Source: an uncultured Pseudanabaenaceae cyanobacterium
GTDB taxonomy: Bacteria; Cyanobacteriota; Cyanobacteriia; PCC-9006; JAAUQQ01
NCBI GenBank assembly: GCA_938002085.1
Contig: CALLAT010000066.1
Location: 59,473-123,472 of the forward strand
Length of the DNA: 64,000 bases
Reading direction: 5' to 3'
The notes beneath the pieces are model-generated. The model was not told where the DNA came from. It did not search any database and saw only the letters and a list, made by a program, of their open reading frames with translations. Shown here piece after piece: positions 44,187 to 53,536 of this stretch. Numbering within the stretch: the first letter of the stretch is position 1; each line of letters starts with the position of its first letter. The position numbers and the translations under genes are program-made.

Positions 44187-44818
44187 TTGAATTACCCTTG
44201 GATTCACAATGATTCAGGCTGATGGTATTGGGCTAATGCTATCAACAGCATAGGAGCGGCGGCAGGAGGCATGACAAAATCACCCCCCAGTGATTTTCAC
44301 CGTCTTGACCGTTGCTTTTTTCTTTGTTCTGGCTCCGTAAATCTGACTGAATGTTGCGGATTCTAAACTGCTGTTTTGCTACCGATGGCTAGTAGTGGTT
44401 CTTTCACCTGTGGCGCCCTCTCGTGAATGTCCAGCTTGATTGGACTTCAGCGATTACAGTCCAATCCATCGATAGGAAGATGGCTCAAATGTAAAAGATA
44501 CGTTTTGGTATGGGAGCGTTACTTTTTAGGTGCCCTTGGCAATATAGAAATAGCGCCTCTCGGGACTGACCGTTTGCAAGCCAATACCCACCGCAAAATG
44601 TTGCGATGCATGGAGTTTTGTACGTATCGGTTGCTCCTAAAGATGCAAACCGCATTGCAGTAGCGCAGCTTTGGCAAACAGTATCAAATGCTGCTGTCCC
44701 TGCGAAAGGACTTGTTTAATGTTGAGCTGCCACTGTTCCAAGACCATTGGAACCCACCTCAATTTGCGAGTCGGTTTGCTGAGTCGGTTTCATTTGTTAG
44801 CAAATCATCAATAGCACC
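44187..44818. other. Intergenic region
   Basis: 632 bases without a supported gene. The frame at 44427-44663 shows no protein character. It presumably contains the promoter of the gene at 44819. No repeat or RNA gene is evident. Confidence 0.5.
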
Positions 44819-45547
44819 ATGGCTACAGCTGTTACCTCGTCCTATAGCTCCGTTCAGATGACCGCCTGGTTACGCGGTTTGCTTAGTGTGGCTTGGGCCG
44901 ATGGAAATTTCGACGAAGTTGAGCGGGAACTGATTAGTGAGTTAACCCGCGATGAGCTAGCGCCCTGTCTGAATGTGGAGCAGTTCGAGCCCATTACAGC
45001 CGAAGCGCTAGTTGAAGGTTTAGGAGATGGCCATAGCCTGCGCGAGAACTTTTTACGCACCGCAGTTATGGTCGCAGTGGCGGATGGAATTTATTCAACG
45101 CCGGAAGACGAAATGCTTCAATCGTTCTGCCATACCTTAGAGCTGGATTGCTCTGTGCTGGAGTCCCTAAGGGCAACCCTACCAAGTAAAGCTGGAGGGG
45201 AAGATTTTCCCACTGCTCCTGCGACGGCCTCGGCTCTGCCTGCGGACGGGCCAGCAAGTGGTCTTAAGCCCCCTGCTAAGGCGAGTGGCATTGATGTGCT
45301 TAAGCCTGCGCGCACTTGGCTAGACGGTTTGGATGTTGATGATCCCCGTGTGGCTCGTTTCCTTTGCAAGATGATCCCGGCTCAATGCCCTTTTGAGCGG
45401 GATGTGAAATTGTTTGGCAAGAAGGTGGTTCACATTCCCCCCATGTGCAAGATCAATCCGCTGTATGAGCAACTGGTGGGTCTGCGCTTCCGTTCGCTTT
45501 GCTATTTGGCGGATGACTGTGGCGAGGATGTGAGCCAGTTCTGTTAA
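44819..45547 (+). CDS. TerB-like domain plus Mo-dependent nitrogenase C-terminal-like domain
   Basis: 242 residues. The N-terminal 110 (MTAWLRGLLSVAWADGNFDE, RTAVMVAVADGIYSTPEDEM) form a TerB-like helical domain with two acidic A-D-G motifs that may bind metal. After a Pro/Ala linker (about 120-155) comes a domain with ARFLCKMIPAQCPFERDVKL, HIPPMCKINPLYEQLVGLRF and LCYLADDCGEDVSQFC, matching the Mo-nitro_C family of cyanobacteria. Six conserved Cys suggest a metal or Fe-S site. No nif genes are nearby, and this family also occurs in non-fixing cyanobacteria, so a nitrogenase role should not be assumed. Confidence 0.82.
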   Translation: MATAVTSSYSSVQMTAWLRGLLSVAWADGNFDEVERELISELTRDELAPCLNVEQFEPITAEALVEGLGDGHSLRENFLRTAVMVAVADGIYSTPEDEMLQSFCHTLELDCSVLESLRATLPSKAGGEDFPTAPATASALPADGPASGLKPPAKASGIDVLKPARTWLDGLDVDDPRVARFLCKMIPAQCPFERDVKLFGKKVVHIPPMCKINPLYEQLVGLRFRSLCYLADDCGEDVSQFC

Positions 45548-45602
45548 AGGACGGGCACTAAATTCCATCGTTAGGCTTCAAGTTTTAGGGCTGATATCCG
45601 GC

Positions 45603-45622
45603 TGACATGGCAAGCCATGTCA
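45603..45622. repeat. Short inverted repeat
   Basis: TGACATGGC (45603-45611) and GCCATGTCA (45614-45622) are exact reverse complements with a 2-base spacer, 56 bases past the TerB-like gene. It resembles the core of the palindrome at 26475-26506 (GACATGCC...GGCATGTC). Function unknown. Confidence 0.4.
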
Positions 45623-45752
45623 CGACTGGCTGATCCATGGACTCGCATCCCAGCGCTTCACCTGGGCGACCTTTCCGATATTCTCCATAGGGGGCTGGGT
45701 TGATTTCCAGGCCCCTCTTTTTTGCCAGATTGTTTTAGAGAATGGCCCGACG

Positions 45753-47564
45753 ATGGAGCGCTTAGAAACAGAGGTTTTGGTGGTGGGTGGTGGTACGGGG
45801 GGCACGGCGGCGGCGATTCAAGCGGCCAGGCGAGGGGCCCAAGTGACTTTGGTGAGTGAGTTTGGCTGGTTGGGCGGAATGCTGACTAGCGCAGGTGTGC
45901 CTGTTCCTGATGGGAATGAGCTGCTTGCCTGGCAAACGGGACTGTGGGGAGCGTTTATTGAGGAGCTGTATCAGCGCCAGGCTGGGGGGCTGGACCACAG
46001 TTGGGTGAGTTGCTTTAGCTATGAGCCTAAGGTGGGTGCCCAGGTGTTTGCGGATTGGGTTGCAGCGCTGCCGAATCTGCATTGGATTTCGGGGCAGGTG
46101 CCTAGGGAAGTGACGCGAGATGGCGATCGCATCACCGCTGTGGAATTTGAGCATTACAGCATTACGGCTCAGGTCATCGTGGACGGCACCGAACGAGGAG
46201 ATTTGCTCGCCCTGGGCAATGTGCCCCACCGTTGGGGCTGGGAGGCCCAGGAATTATGGGATGAGCCTAGCGCCCCTCCCCAGAAAGATTTGGATGGGGA
46301 CCCGTTCTATCAGCGTTATCCCGTCCAGTCACCGACCTGGATTGTGATGCTGCGGGACTATGGCGAAGGCGTTGAGGCTCCATTGATCCCAGCTCCAGCA
46401 TTTGATGTGGATGAAGCCTTTGGGGGAGCAGGGGATCGCTTTGGCCCAGATCGTCTGCTCAGCTACGGTCAGCTCCCAGCTGATGATGCTGGACAGCCCA
46501 GCTACATGCTCAATTGGCCCATCAAAGGGAACGACTACGGCTTTGGCTTAGAGCGCCTACGGAGCAACAAGCAGGATTGGCAGGACTGGGCGAGTGAAGC
46601 GATCGCCTATTCCCAAGGCTTTGCCCACTATCTGCAACGGGAATATGGTCGCCGCTACGGCCTTGCCACAGATTGCTTTCCCCAGAGCTCTGCTGACCAT
46701 GACTTCGGTGGTGGAGCTTTTGCGCTCCATCCCTACTATCGCGAAGGCAGGCGGGGCATTGGCCTAGCTACCGTCATTGAGCAAGACCTTTTGCCCCAAG
46801 CTGAGGGACAGGCCGCAGCGTTACCTCGGGATCAAGCTGGGAATGTTACGGCGATCGCCCTGGGCAACTATCCCAACGACCACCATTACCCCGAACGGGA
46901 AATCAAGCTGGCTCCCAAGGCTCGCCGCTGGGGCGGTCGCTGGAGCGGCACCCCCTTCACTATCCCCTACGGTGCCCTTGTGCCTGAGAGCGTGGATGGG
47001 CTGCTGTTCTGCGAAAAGAATATTTCCGTCTCCCACATGGCCAATGGAGCCACTCGGCTTCAGCCCACGGTCTTGGGGACAGGCCAGGCCGTGGGCATGG
47101 CCGCAGCACTTTGTATCGAACAGGGCTGTCAACCTAGGGACTTGGAGGTGCGTGCCTTTCAGGAGGCGTTGATTGCAGAGCGCTTGGCACCGAGTGCGGT
47201 GGTGCCGCTGTATAACCTGTCACCGGAGCATCCAGACTGGCGATCGCTCCAGCGATTCTACTTGGATAATCCCGACCAATACCCCAGTGATGGTGAGCAT
47301 CCTGGTTTAGAGCTGGGCCAGATGAAGGCAAAGGGCTCAGGGGAGGACTTCAAGCATAGTGACAAGCTTTGCCTCGCAGATGAGAAAGACGGCTATCGCA
47401 TCAGTCATCCCGATTTTGCGGAGGGATTGATGTTGATTACGCTGCGGCCTGAAGTGGAAGGGGTGATGCGATCGCTTCACCCCGGCACCACCGTTGCAGT
47501 GTCAGGGTCACTCAACCCAGCAGGCCCTTGGTTACGAGTCACAGCAATCTCACTGCTGAGCTGA
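45753..47564 (+). CDS. FAD-dependent oxidoreductase
   Basis: 603 residues. The N-terminal dinucleotide fold is clear: EVLVVGGGTGGTAAAIQAAR (G-x-G-x-x-G) followed by GWLGGMLTSAGVPVPDG, the signature of the FAD_oxidored group. The C-terminal flavin part has GLLFCEKNISVSHMANGATR and LQPTVLGTGQAVGMAAALCI. The final 100 residues have a separate, less recognisable domain. No signal peptide. The substrate cannot be inferred, and there is no pathway context. The next gene on the minus strand is convergent, 13 bases away. Confidence 0.85.
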   Translation: MERLETEVLVVGGGTGGTAAAIQAARRGAQVTLVSEFGWLGGMLTSAGVPVPDGNELLAWQTGLWGAFIEELYQRQAGGLDHSWVSCFSYEPKVGAQVFADWVAALPNLHWISGQVPREVTRDGDRITAVEFEHYSITAQVIVDGTERGDLLALGNVPHRWGWEAQELWDEPSAPPQKDLDGDPFYQRYPVQSPTWIVMLRDYGEGVEAPLIPAPAFDVDEAFGGAGDRFGPDRLLSYGQLPADDAGQPSYMLNWPIKGNDYGFGLERLRSNKQDWQDWASEAIAYSQGFAHYLQREYGRRYGLATDCFPQSSADHDFGGGAFALHPYYREGRRGIGLATVIEQDLLPQAEGQAAALPRDQAGNVTAIALGNYPNDHHYPEREIKLAPKARRWGGRWSGTPFTIPYGALVPESVDGLLFCEKNISVSHMANGATRLQPTVLGTGQAVGMAAALCIEQGCQPRDLEVRAFQEALIAERLAPSAVVPLYNLSPEHPDWRSLQRFYLDNPDQYPSDGEHPGLELGQMKAKGSGEDFKHSDKLCLADEKDGYRISHPDFAEGLMLITLRPEVEGVMRSLHPGTTVAVSGSLNPAGPWLRVTAISLLS

Positions 47565-47577
47565 GATTTCGCTAATT

Positions 47578-47883
47578 TCACAAACCTAACGACTCCAGCA
47601 GTAATTCAAACTCAGCCCAGCTCATCCCCCGGGCAATGTATTCAGGATTATTGGGTTGATAAGGCCCCTTGAGCCGATCTATCGCGAGAATCTCTGTTCC
47701 TACGGGTAGCACCGGCACATCTGGGTTGTAATCCGTTGCCCGCATCAACGAACTTGAAAACCCCTTAAAGACCATCACCTGGTCTGGCTCACCTGCCACA
47801 GTGGCTTCCACCATCAACACCTCCTCGGGGCAGCGCAAACTGTACTGCTCTAATCGTTGACCCACCGACAGATCATCACTCAC
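47578..47883 (-). CDS. Small conserved cyanobacterial protein (DUF7734-like)
   Basis: 101 residues, soluble, with no signal peptide. Typical pieces are YSLRCPEEVLMVEATVAGEP, MVFKGFSSSLMRATDYNPDV, PVLPVGTEILAIDRLKGPY and a C-terminal helix MSWAEFELLLESLGL. I recall this pattern from a family shared by cyanobacteria and plants (probably DUF7734), but no function is known to me. It lies downstream of the DUF3177 gene on the same strand with 147 bases between, and is convergent with the FAD oxidoreductase gene. Confidence 0.7.
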   Translation of the reverse strand: MSDDLSVGQRLEQYSLRCPEEVLMVEATVAGEPDQVMVFKGFSSSLMRATDYNPDVPVLPVGTEILAIDRLKGPYQPNNPEYIARGMSWAEFELLLESLGL

Positions 47884-48030
47884 CTTTCAGACCTCCCCAA
47901 ACCTGATTTAATGACTTGTTCCATTGAAGCTCAACCCCTAGCCCCACAACAGAGCCCCGACCCTGCTTAACCTTAGTGGTCAGCAAAGTCGGGGCTATGC
48001 AATCCAAAGAGCACTGAGCTGATTAAGTCA

Positions 48031-48633
48031 TCAATTCCCTGCCGCAGAGCGCCCCGTGCGTCCCAGCTTCACCAGCACAAAATAAGCCAACACCAGCACA
48101 TAAATAATCAAGCCCACAATCCCCAGAAAGCCCAGGAAGCCGGTCCCAGTATTCGCATGGAACATATTCTTATAGCCCCAAGGTGCCTCCAGCCATAGCG
48201 GACAGGTGGCATCACTCAGCATCGCTGCCTTCGCCGTTACTGCACAGCGCACAAACAGCAGGCTAAACACGCCACCCACAATGCCGTAAATCGTAATTGC
48301 CCAGCGCCAAGCATTAAACGCCACCCGCAAGGGACGCCAAGCGGCCATATCAGCCACGTCTTCATTAATGTCAGCCCAGAACCATAGGCTTGCCACAATG
48401 AGGCCCATTGCCAGCGGCCCTGTGAGGAAGCTAATGGGCAGTGAGGCAATCATTAGATACACCGTGATGGCTAGAAGGCTGGCCACCTTCCAGTAAATCG
48501 TCATCAGCCGTTGAATGGCCTCCATGCGCTGCATGACGGCCCAAATCATCAGAGCCAATGGCAACAAGACGAGGAAAATGAGGGCGAGACGATAGTCCAA
48601 CCAAATCAAGGGACGCAGGACAGCTTCTGACAT
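48031..48633 (-). CDS. DUF3177 family membrane protein
   Basis: 200 residues with five or six hydrophobic segments (LALIFLVLLPLALMIWAVM, VASLLAITVYLMIASLP, TGPLAMGLIVASLWFW, WAITIYGIVGGVFSLLFV, FLGFLGIVGLIIYVLVLAY). Conserved loops include RLMTIYWKVASLL and WADINEDVADM. This fits the cyanobacterial DUF3177 proteins. Plasma or thylakoid membrane. Function unknown. Confidence 0.8.
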   Translation of the reverse strand: MSEAVLRPLIWLDYRLALIFLVLLPLALMIWAVMQRMEAIQRLMTIYWKVASLLAITVYLMIASLPISFLTGPLAMGLIVASLWFWADINEDVADMAAWRPLRVAFNAWRWAITIYGIVGGVFSLLFVRCAVTAKAAMLSDATCPLWLEAPWGYKNMFHANTGTGFLGFLGIVGLIIYVLVLAYFVLVKLGRTGRSAAGN

Positions 48634-48762
48634 GGGAGCGCAGTGATAGAACGGGGATTGCGTTGAGATCTGGGGTAACGCTAACAGCCAGTATTAGGCA
48701 GTCTGGGCTGTATCGCCGGAACCCGTCGCATATTGTAAGCCCTTCATCGAAATATCACCCAA

Positions 48763-48802
48763 AGCATTAGCCCCCCCAAGCTTGCTTGGGGGGGCTAATG
48801 CT
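48763..48802 (-). terminator. Long perfect stem-loop downstream of cp12
   Basis: AGCATTAGCCCCCCCAAG (48763-48780) pairs perfectly with CTTGGGGGGGCTAATGCT (48785-48802): an 18-bp stem with a CTTG tetraloop. It is 90 bases past the cp12 stop on the minus strand. There is no clear T-run, but the stem is very stable. Confidence 0.6.
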
Positions 48803-48892
48803 GCTTAATCAATCATTCCCAACGAGGGGAACCACCGATTGACTCAATTGGGCTGCGATGAGGTTGCCCATCACCAACAGCCCATTAAGGCT

Positions 48893-49120
48893 TTAGTCTT
48901 CGTAAACACGGCACTCAACGGCCTCAGGGTTGTCAGAGCAATACTTCTGGAAAGAAGTCTGCTCAGGCTCCTCGTCCTTGTGAGCAGCTTCAGCTTGGAG
49001 CTCTTCTACGGCATCCCATGCTGCTGCACATTCGGGAGAGGTCGCACCATTGGCATCGCAAGCTTCACGGGCTTCGGTGCGCTCGGTCTGAATCTTTTCG
49101 TGGATTTCGTTGTTGCTCAT
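48893..49120 (-). CDS. cp12: CP12, Calvin-cycle regulator
   Basis: 75 residues. It has both cysteine pairs: CDANGATSPEC near the N-terminus and YCSDNPEAVEC near the C-terminus, plus the core AAAWDAVEELQAEAAH. CP12 is a disordered protein that, when oxidised, joins GAPDH and phosphoribulokinase into an inactive complex and so stops the Calvin cycle in the dark; reduction by thioredoxin releases them. The sequence ends RVYED, the GAPDH-inserting tail. Length matches classical CP12. It is transcribed alone after a 685-base upstream region. Confidence 0.95.
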   Translation of the reverse strand: MSNNEIHEKIQTERTEAREACDANGATSPECAAAWDAVEELQAEAAHKDEEPEQTSFQKYCSDNPEAVECRVYED

Positions 49121-49805
49121 GGGTTTAATTCACCTCGCGAACTGTATAAATCGGACGTTTGCTGCGCCGATTAGGATGCCACTGAGTCAGTTTGAAGAAT
49201 CAACCTCACTCAGCATTTGAGGCAATGCCTAGGCTCCTAAATAGCTCGAGCACATTAACAATTGGACTGGTTGTCGAGTGGTAGCTCGACTAACTCCTTG
49301 GTAAGGCAATTTCCAAGGTTGGGTCTATTTTTCCCACTATGTTTTAAGGTTCATCCCCCAAACTCATTCTTTTGGATAGAAGTTGCTAGGGGCTGAGGAG
49401 TTCGTAACTCTATGAATCACGATACTGTGCAATTTTGAAGTCTGCTGGTAGTGAAATCATCCCCCCAGGGGTAGGGTCTTCCATCACCGATATTAATGAA
49501 TATTAGTTAACCCCTTGATCTGTTTTACACAAGGAGCATTCTTGCGATCACTAATGGGCTCTAAGCCCTTGGCATAAGGGCGTTCCAAAATCATGAGACA
49601 CTATTCTGAGTGGTCTATTTCCGATGAAGGAAATTCTTCGTCGTGACATCTTCCATCTGTCTTAAGACTTGCCTGAAAAGCCAGGATGGAGCTAGCTATA
49701 AGCCTCCTGGACTTGATTGCTTGAGGAGCTGGTTATTGAAAATCTTATTCCTTTGTAAATTCTTTTTAGTTCCTGCTAAGTTCTTTGACTTTGCAGCCGT
49801 GACCC
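49121..49805. other. Upstream region shared by cp12 and the FIST gene
   Basis: 685 bases between divergent genes, with no gene supported. A small hairpin GCCCTT-GGCAT-AAGGGC lies at 49565-49581. It should hold both promoters; the length leaves room for several regulatory sites. Confidence 0.5.
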
Positions 49806-51065
49806 ATGGTTGAGACGATGACGGCTTCTGCTATGAAATGGGCCACTGCGCTGTCGACGCGCCCCTCCCTAGAGGCTGCGGTTAATGAGGTGGTGGAAAC
49901 GGCTCAAGCTCGCTTGGATGCCCCTGCGGATGTGGGCTTCCTTTTTATTTCTGCAACCTTTGCGAGTGAGTATCCTCGCCTGTTGCCCCTGTTGAGGGAG
50001 CGATTGACCTTGCCTGCCCTGATTGGCTGCGGCGGCGGGGGCATTATCGGTAACCCTGTCACCCTTGGGGAGTTGTCAGAGGTGCCTGTTCACGAAATAG
50101 AGGATGAACCCGCGCTTTGTTTGTGCCTAGGGCATTTACCAGGGGTGACGGTTAAGACATTTTGGCTGGATGAGGAGCGTTTGCCCGATTTAGATTCCCC
50201 TCCCCAGGATTGGGTTGACTACATTGGTGTGGATCCGGCTTGCGAGCCCGATTTTGTACTGATTTCGGATCCTGTGACTTCGAAGATTAAGGATCTGCTG
50301 CAAGGCTTTGATTTTGCTTATCCCTCGGCAGTGAAGGTGGGAGGACTGGCTAGCGGTGGGGGTGGGCAGCGCAGTAATGGACTGTTTTGTGACGATCAAT
50401 ATTACGAGGAGGGCAGTGTGGGCTTAGCCCTCAGTGGTCCAGTGCAGATTCAGTCTGTGGTGGCTCAGGGCTGTCGGCCTGTGGGACCGATTTTTCGGGT
50501 GGTAGAGGGGCAGCGGAATGTGATTCTGGACATCGAACCGGAGGAGGGTGGAGAGACTCAGGATGATACGCCTTTGGAATACCTTCAAAGTCTGTTGCAA
50601 GAATTGACCGAGGATGAGCGGGAGCTGGCTCAGCATTCCCTTTTTGTTGGGGTGGCTCACAGTGCTTTTCGGATGGAGCTGCGGCAGGGGGATTTCTTGA
50701 TTCGGAATTTGGTGGGGATCGATCCCAGGGTGGGTGCTGTGGCCATTGGCGATCGCGTGCGTTCTGGGCAGCGCATTCAGTTTCACCTGCGGGATCACAC
50801 TACATCTACAGTCGATTTAAAGACTCTGTTGCAGCAACATCGCCAGGAACATCCGGAGCAAGCTGCTGGGGCATTGATGTTTTCTTGTCTGGGCCGAGGG
50901 GAGGATTTATATGATGCTCCCCACCATGATTCATCGCTGTTCCAGCAGGTGATGGGAGATGTGCCGGTGAGTGGTTTTTTCTGTGCAGGAGAAATTGGAC
51001 CCATTGGTGGCGCAACCTTCCTCCACGGCTATACGGCTGTCTTTGGAATTATTGCTCCTGGCTAG
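49806..51065 (+). CDS. FIST-domain sensory protein
   Basis: 419 residues with the FIST N and C domains. N-terminal VGFLFISATFASEYPRLLPL and ALIGCGGGGIIGNPV open the FIST fold; the centre has PSAVKVGGLASGGGGQRSNG and YEEGSVGLALSGPVQIQSVV. The C-terminal half has ALMFSCLGRGEDLYDAPHHD and VSGFFCAGEIGPIGGATFLH. FIST domains are predicted to bind small ligands such as amino acids and often feed into signalling. Here no kinase or methyl-accepting domain is attached. It overlaps the convergent small gene at 51049 by 17 bases. Confidence 0.88.
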   Translation: MVETMTASAMKWATALSTRPSLEAAVNEVVETAQARLDAPADVGFLFISATFASEYPRLLPLLRERLTLPALIGCGGGGIIGNPVTLGELSEVPVHEIEDEPALCLCLGHLPGVTVKTFWLDEERLPDLDSPPQDWVDYIGVDPACEPDFVLISDPVTSKIKDLLQGFDFAYPSAVKVGGLASGGGGQRSNGLFCDDQYYEEGSVGLALSGPVQIQSVVAQGCRPVGPIFRVVEGQRNVILDIEPEEGGETQDDTPLEYLQSLLQELTEDERELAQHSLFVGVAHSAFRMELRQGDFLIRNLVGIDPRVGAVAIGDRVRSGQRIQFHLRDHTTSTVDLKTLLQQHRQEHPEQAAGALMFSCLGRGEDLYDAPHHDSSLFQQVMGDVPVSGFFCAGEIGPIGGATFLHGYTAVFGIIAPG

Positions 51066-51417
51066 GGGCTGCTGCCTGGGGGGATGCTTGGCTGGAGTGA
51101 AGCTCGGCTGGCTGGCTCTTTAGGCTACTTTCCTGGGAAGGAGTTTCCTGGTTGGGCTCTGTGAAGTTGGCGATCGCTGCATCCTCCTCGCTCTCTTCAC
51201 GGGATCGTTCTAAAAGCTTTTGAGCCTGTTGGCGACGGCTTAGGATCGCCTGGGCCATGCGTCGTTGGCGTTCATCTAGGCTATGAAGGTCACTGCTGCG
51301 TACCCGGCGACTCAGATAGGGCGATACTTCTCGTTGACGAGTTTTGCGCTGAGCTTGGCGCTGCTGTCGCCTCTGGCGGCGGAGGGCCTGGCGTTGTTGG
51401 CGAATGCTGGGGGGCAT
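51049..51417 (-). CDS. Arg/Gln-rich small protein, unknown
   Basis: 122 residues from the ATG at 51417 (MPPSIRQQRQALRRQRRQQ). The first half is very basic and helical; the second half (ESEEDAAIANFTEPNQETP onward) is acidic, Ser/Gln-rich and disordered. SPYLSRRVRSSDLHSLDERQ in the middle looks specific rather than low-complexity. No known domain. It could bind nucleic acid. Its 3' end overlaps the FIST gene, so the coding status is less certain than for its neighbours. Confidence 0.45.
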   Translation of the reverse strand: MPPSIRQQRQALRRQRRQQRQAQRKTRQREVSPYLSRRVRSSDLHSLDERQRRMAQAILSRRQQAQKLLERSREESEEDAAIANFTEPNQETPSQESSLKSQPAELHSSQASPQAAAPSQEQ

Positions 51418-51672
51418 GGGATCCGTAAGACGTAAGAGATGCATGGGGAGATGGACCTGCATCCTAGCTAGAAGTTTCTGGGCTAGCTAGGGGGATCGGG
51501 GGTCCACAGCTTTCTGAGGTTGTCGATCTCTTGGGAGCGTTGCCAGTTTCCTGGGGGAGATGGGCAGATGATCTCAATGTTTTTGGAATTCAAACCCTCT
51601 GGAATCCTGCTGGGTGGGATCAACGTTTTGAGCCCTTGAGGACTTTAGGTGGGCAAAACTTTGGCGGTACGG

Positions 51673-52929
51673 CTAACTCAAGACGAGGGGCTCTACTATT
51701 TCGTCTTCTGCGATCGCTGCTGGCAGATGTCGCTGGAGCACAGCAACAATCTCATCTTCCTTGATGGGCTTACTGAGGAAGCCTGTGGCGCCGACGAATT
51801 TGGCGCGCACTCGGTCAATCATGCCGTCTTTTCCGGTGAGGATCACAATGGGGACGTCTTTGAATAAAGAAACGCGGCGCAGCTGTTTGCACAGCTCATA
51901 GCCGTTAACGACCGGCATGATTAAGTCGAGAAAAATGAACGCGGGCCGCTGACGTAAAACCGTGGAGACAGCTTCTACCGCCTGGTTGACAGAGAGCACT
52001 TCATAGCCCGCATTCCTGATGATCTCTTCCAAGATGCAGCAGATATGCTCGCTGTCATCGATGCAGAGAATGAGCTGACCGTCTCCAGGGGGATTCGCCT
52101 GGGGGTCGACCTGGCCATTGTTGAGCTGGACGATCGCGTTTTGCGCTTTCTCTTTTGGGCGATTGAGCTGGTGAGGAGCCCGACGATCTGGGACGACCTG
52201 GAGATTGATAAATTCTTTGCGGCGGTAAACCGAGAGCACTTTTGCTAGGGCTTGCAGATCTTTTCCGGTTTTGAGGGCAAGGTCGCGGATGGAGCGTTTG
52301 CCATCTAGGAGCTGGAGGAAACGTTGATGCACTTCGGGGAGCGATCGCAGTTGGTCTCGCACCGCCTCTTCATTCGCTTGGGGAGCCCAATTGGGCGAGT
52401 ACCAGCCGAGCTCTGTGGCCTGCCAGCAGCGCAACATGCCATGGGCACGAGCAATGGATTCGTCGTAGGAGCCCATAACGGTAACGGGAGACTCAGGCAA
52501 GTCATGGAAGTCTGAGTCACAGCTGATTTGGATGACCGTAGAGGCCGCCAAAAAAATGTCGAAGAGGACTTCATTTACAGCACTGTCAATGGCGTATTGC
52601 ATTGACTTGCGAGTGATCCGCTGTTGCTTGAAGAGCCGGGTGAGGGTGTCATGCTCCAAGCGGGGATTTTGATCCTTCGGTTGAGGTAAGGACTTGGGAT
52701 GTAGCTTGAGTTGCTTGAGTAAGCGATACCAGCGCCGCCAGCGATGCTCCCCCCCTGATGCCCAGATCACGCGGCCAGACGCAAAGTACAGCGACCATTG
52801 CTGGCCGTAGTCTGTGTCTGCTGTGATGCGGCCATTGACCTCTGTTTGGATCATCTGTTGGATGACCCCCGCCAACTGATTGGCAGAGAGGCTTTCGCCG
52901 ATGGGATAAATCCGTTCTTCTATCGCCAT
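51673..52929 (-). CDS. PATAN (DUF4388)-type response regulator, PatA/PixG-like
   Basis: 418 residues. The N-terminal domain (about 1-90: NQLAGVIQQMIQTEVNGRIT, WSLYFASGRVIWASGGEHRW) matches the PATAN/DUF4388 region of PatA and PixG response regulators. A helical middle follows (LDGKRSIRDLALKTGKDLQA). The C-terminal REC domain has LILCIDDSEHICCI (acidic pocket), FIFLDLIMPVVNGYELC (phospho-acceptor Asp near 335), VILTGKDGMID and FLSKPIKEDE with the conserved Lys. Such proteins act with Pix/Pil chemotaxis-like systems in phototaxis or cell pattern. No kinase gene is nearby. Confidence 0.85.
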   Translation of the reverse strand: MAIEERIYPIGESLSANQLAGVIQQMIQTEVNGRITADTDYGQQWSLYFASGRVIWASGGEHRWRRWYRLLKQLKLHPKSLPQPKDQNPRLEHDTLTRLFKQQRITRKSMQYAIDSAVNEVLFDIFLAASTVIQISCDSDFHDLPESPVTVMGSYDESIARAHGMLRCWQATELGWYSPNWAPQANEEAVRDQLRSLPEVHQRFLQLLDGKRSIRDLALKTGKDLQALAKVLSVYRRKEFINLQVVPDRRAPHQLNRPKEKAQNAIVQLNNGQVDPQANPPGDGQLILCIDDSEHICCILEEIIRNAGYEVLSVNQAVEAVSTVLRQRPAFIFLDLIMPVVNGYELCKQLRRVSLFKDVPIVILTGKDGMIDRVRAKFVGATGFLSKPIKEDEIVAVLQRHLPAAIAEDEIVEPLVLS

Positions 52930-53458
52930 AGTCTGGGCGCCATCGTCTGGGAAAGTTGTGAGAAGTCATGCACCCGACTCAACAACTGGTCCCGTACCTA
53001 GCCATGAAGATGGGTTGGTAACGTCCTGTTTTCCATTTCTAACGCCTGGTAATTATCCCAAGTGGATTTAGGAATAAGGGCGTTAGGAGAAGTGTGGTGT
53101 TGCTAGATATTGGGCTGATTGCTCCGAAGGCTTGCGCCGCGATCGCCCGTTAATCATCTATAGCCGTGCTTTCAGCATGCCCGTGATCTAGGCTTGAGGG
53201 TCAATTCGATGGGGCTTCCTGAAAGATTTCCGAGCAATTGACTAGGGCAGGGCCTGTTGAAGAAACGGGGCCGGATTTTTGCTGTGCGATATTTTGCAAA
53301 CGCTGATGCTCAGTCTGAATTGCTGCTGTAACCCTAAATTCTCTGTAGGGAATGGCGGTTTGCTCCTACAGCTCAAACTGATGAGAACTAGGGGGACGGA
53401 GTCAGGATTGGGGCTGACGACATCTTGCAGATTGACTATGCGGGTTGCCAGGCAAACC
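52930..53458. other. Intergenic region
   Basis: About 530 bases without a supported gene, between the promoter side of the PATAN-REC gene and the terminator at 53459-53488. The open frame at 53242-53499 runs into that terminator and is rejected. Confidence 0.4.
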
Positions 53459-53488
53459 AAAAGAGCCCTCCAACTGGAGGGCTCTTTT
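53459..53488 (-). terminator. Bidirectional terminator
   Basis: AAAAGAGCCCTCC (53459-53471) and GGAGGGCTCTTTT (53476-53488) pair over 13 bp with a 4-base loop, giving T-runs on both strands. It lies 48 bases past the DUF2973 gene stop. Confidence 0.88.
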
Positions 53489-53536
53489 GGTTGACTCATA
53501 ATCCTTACAAGCCTGACGCTGCAATCAATAATCTGC

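Noticed and set aside
44819-45547. Reading the Mo-nitro_C domain as evidence for nitrogen fixation
   Set aside because: No nif gene is present in the window and the family occurs in non-fixing cyanobacteria.
53242-53499. Minus-strand open frame of 85 codons
   Set aside because: Begins inside the terminator at 53459-53488 and has no family character.
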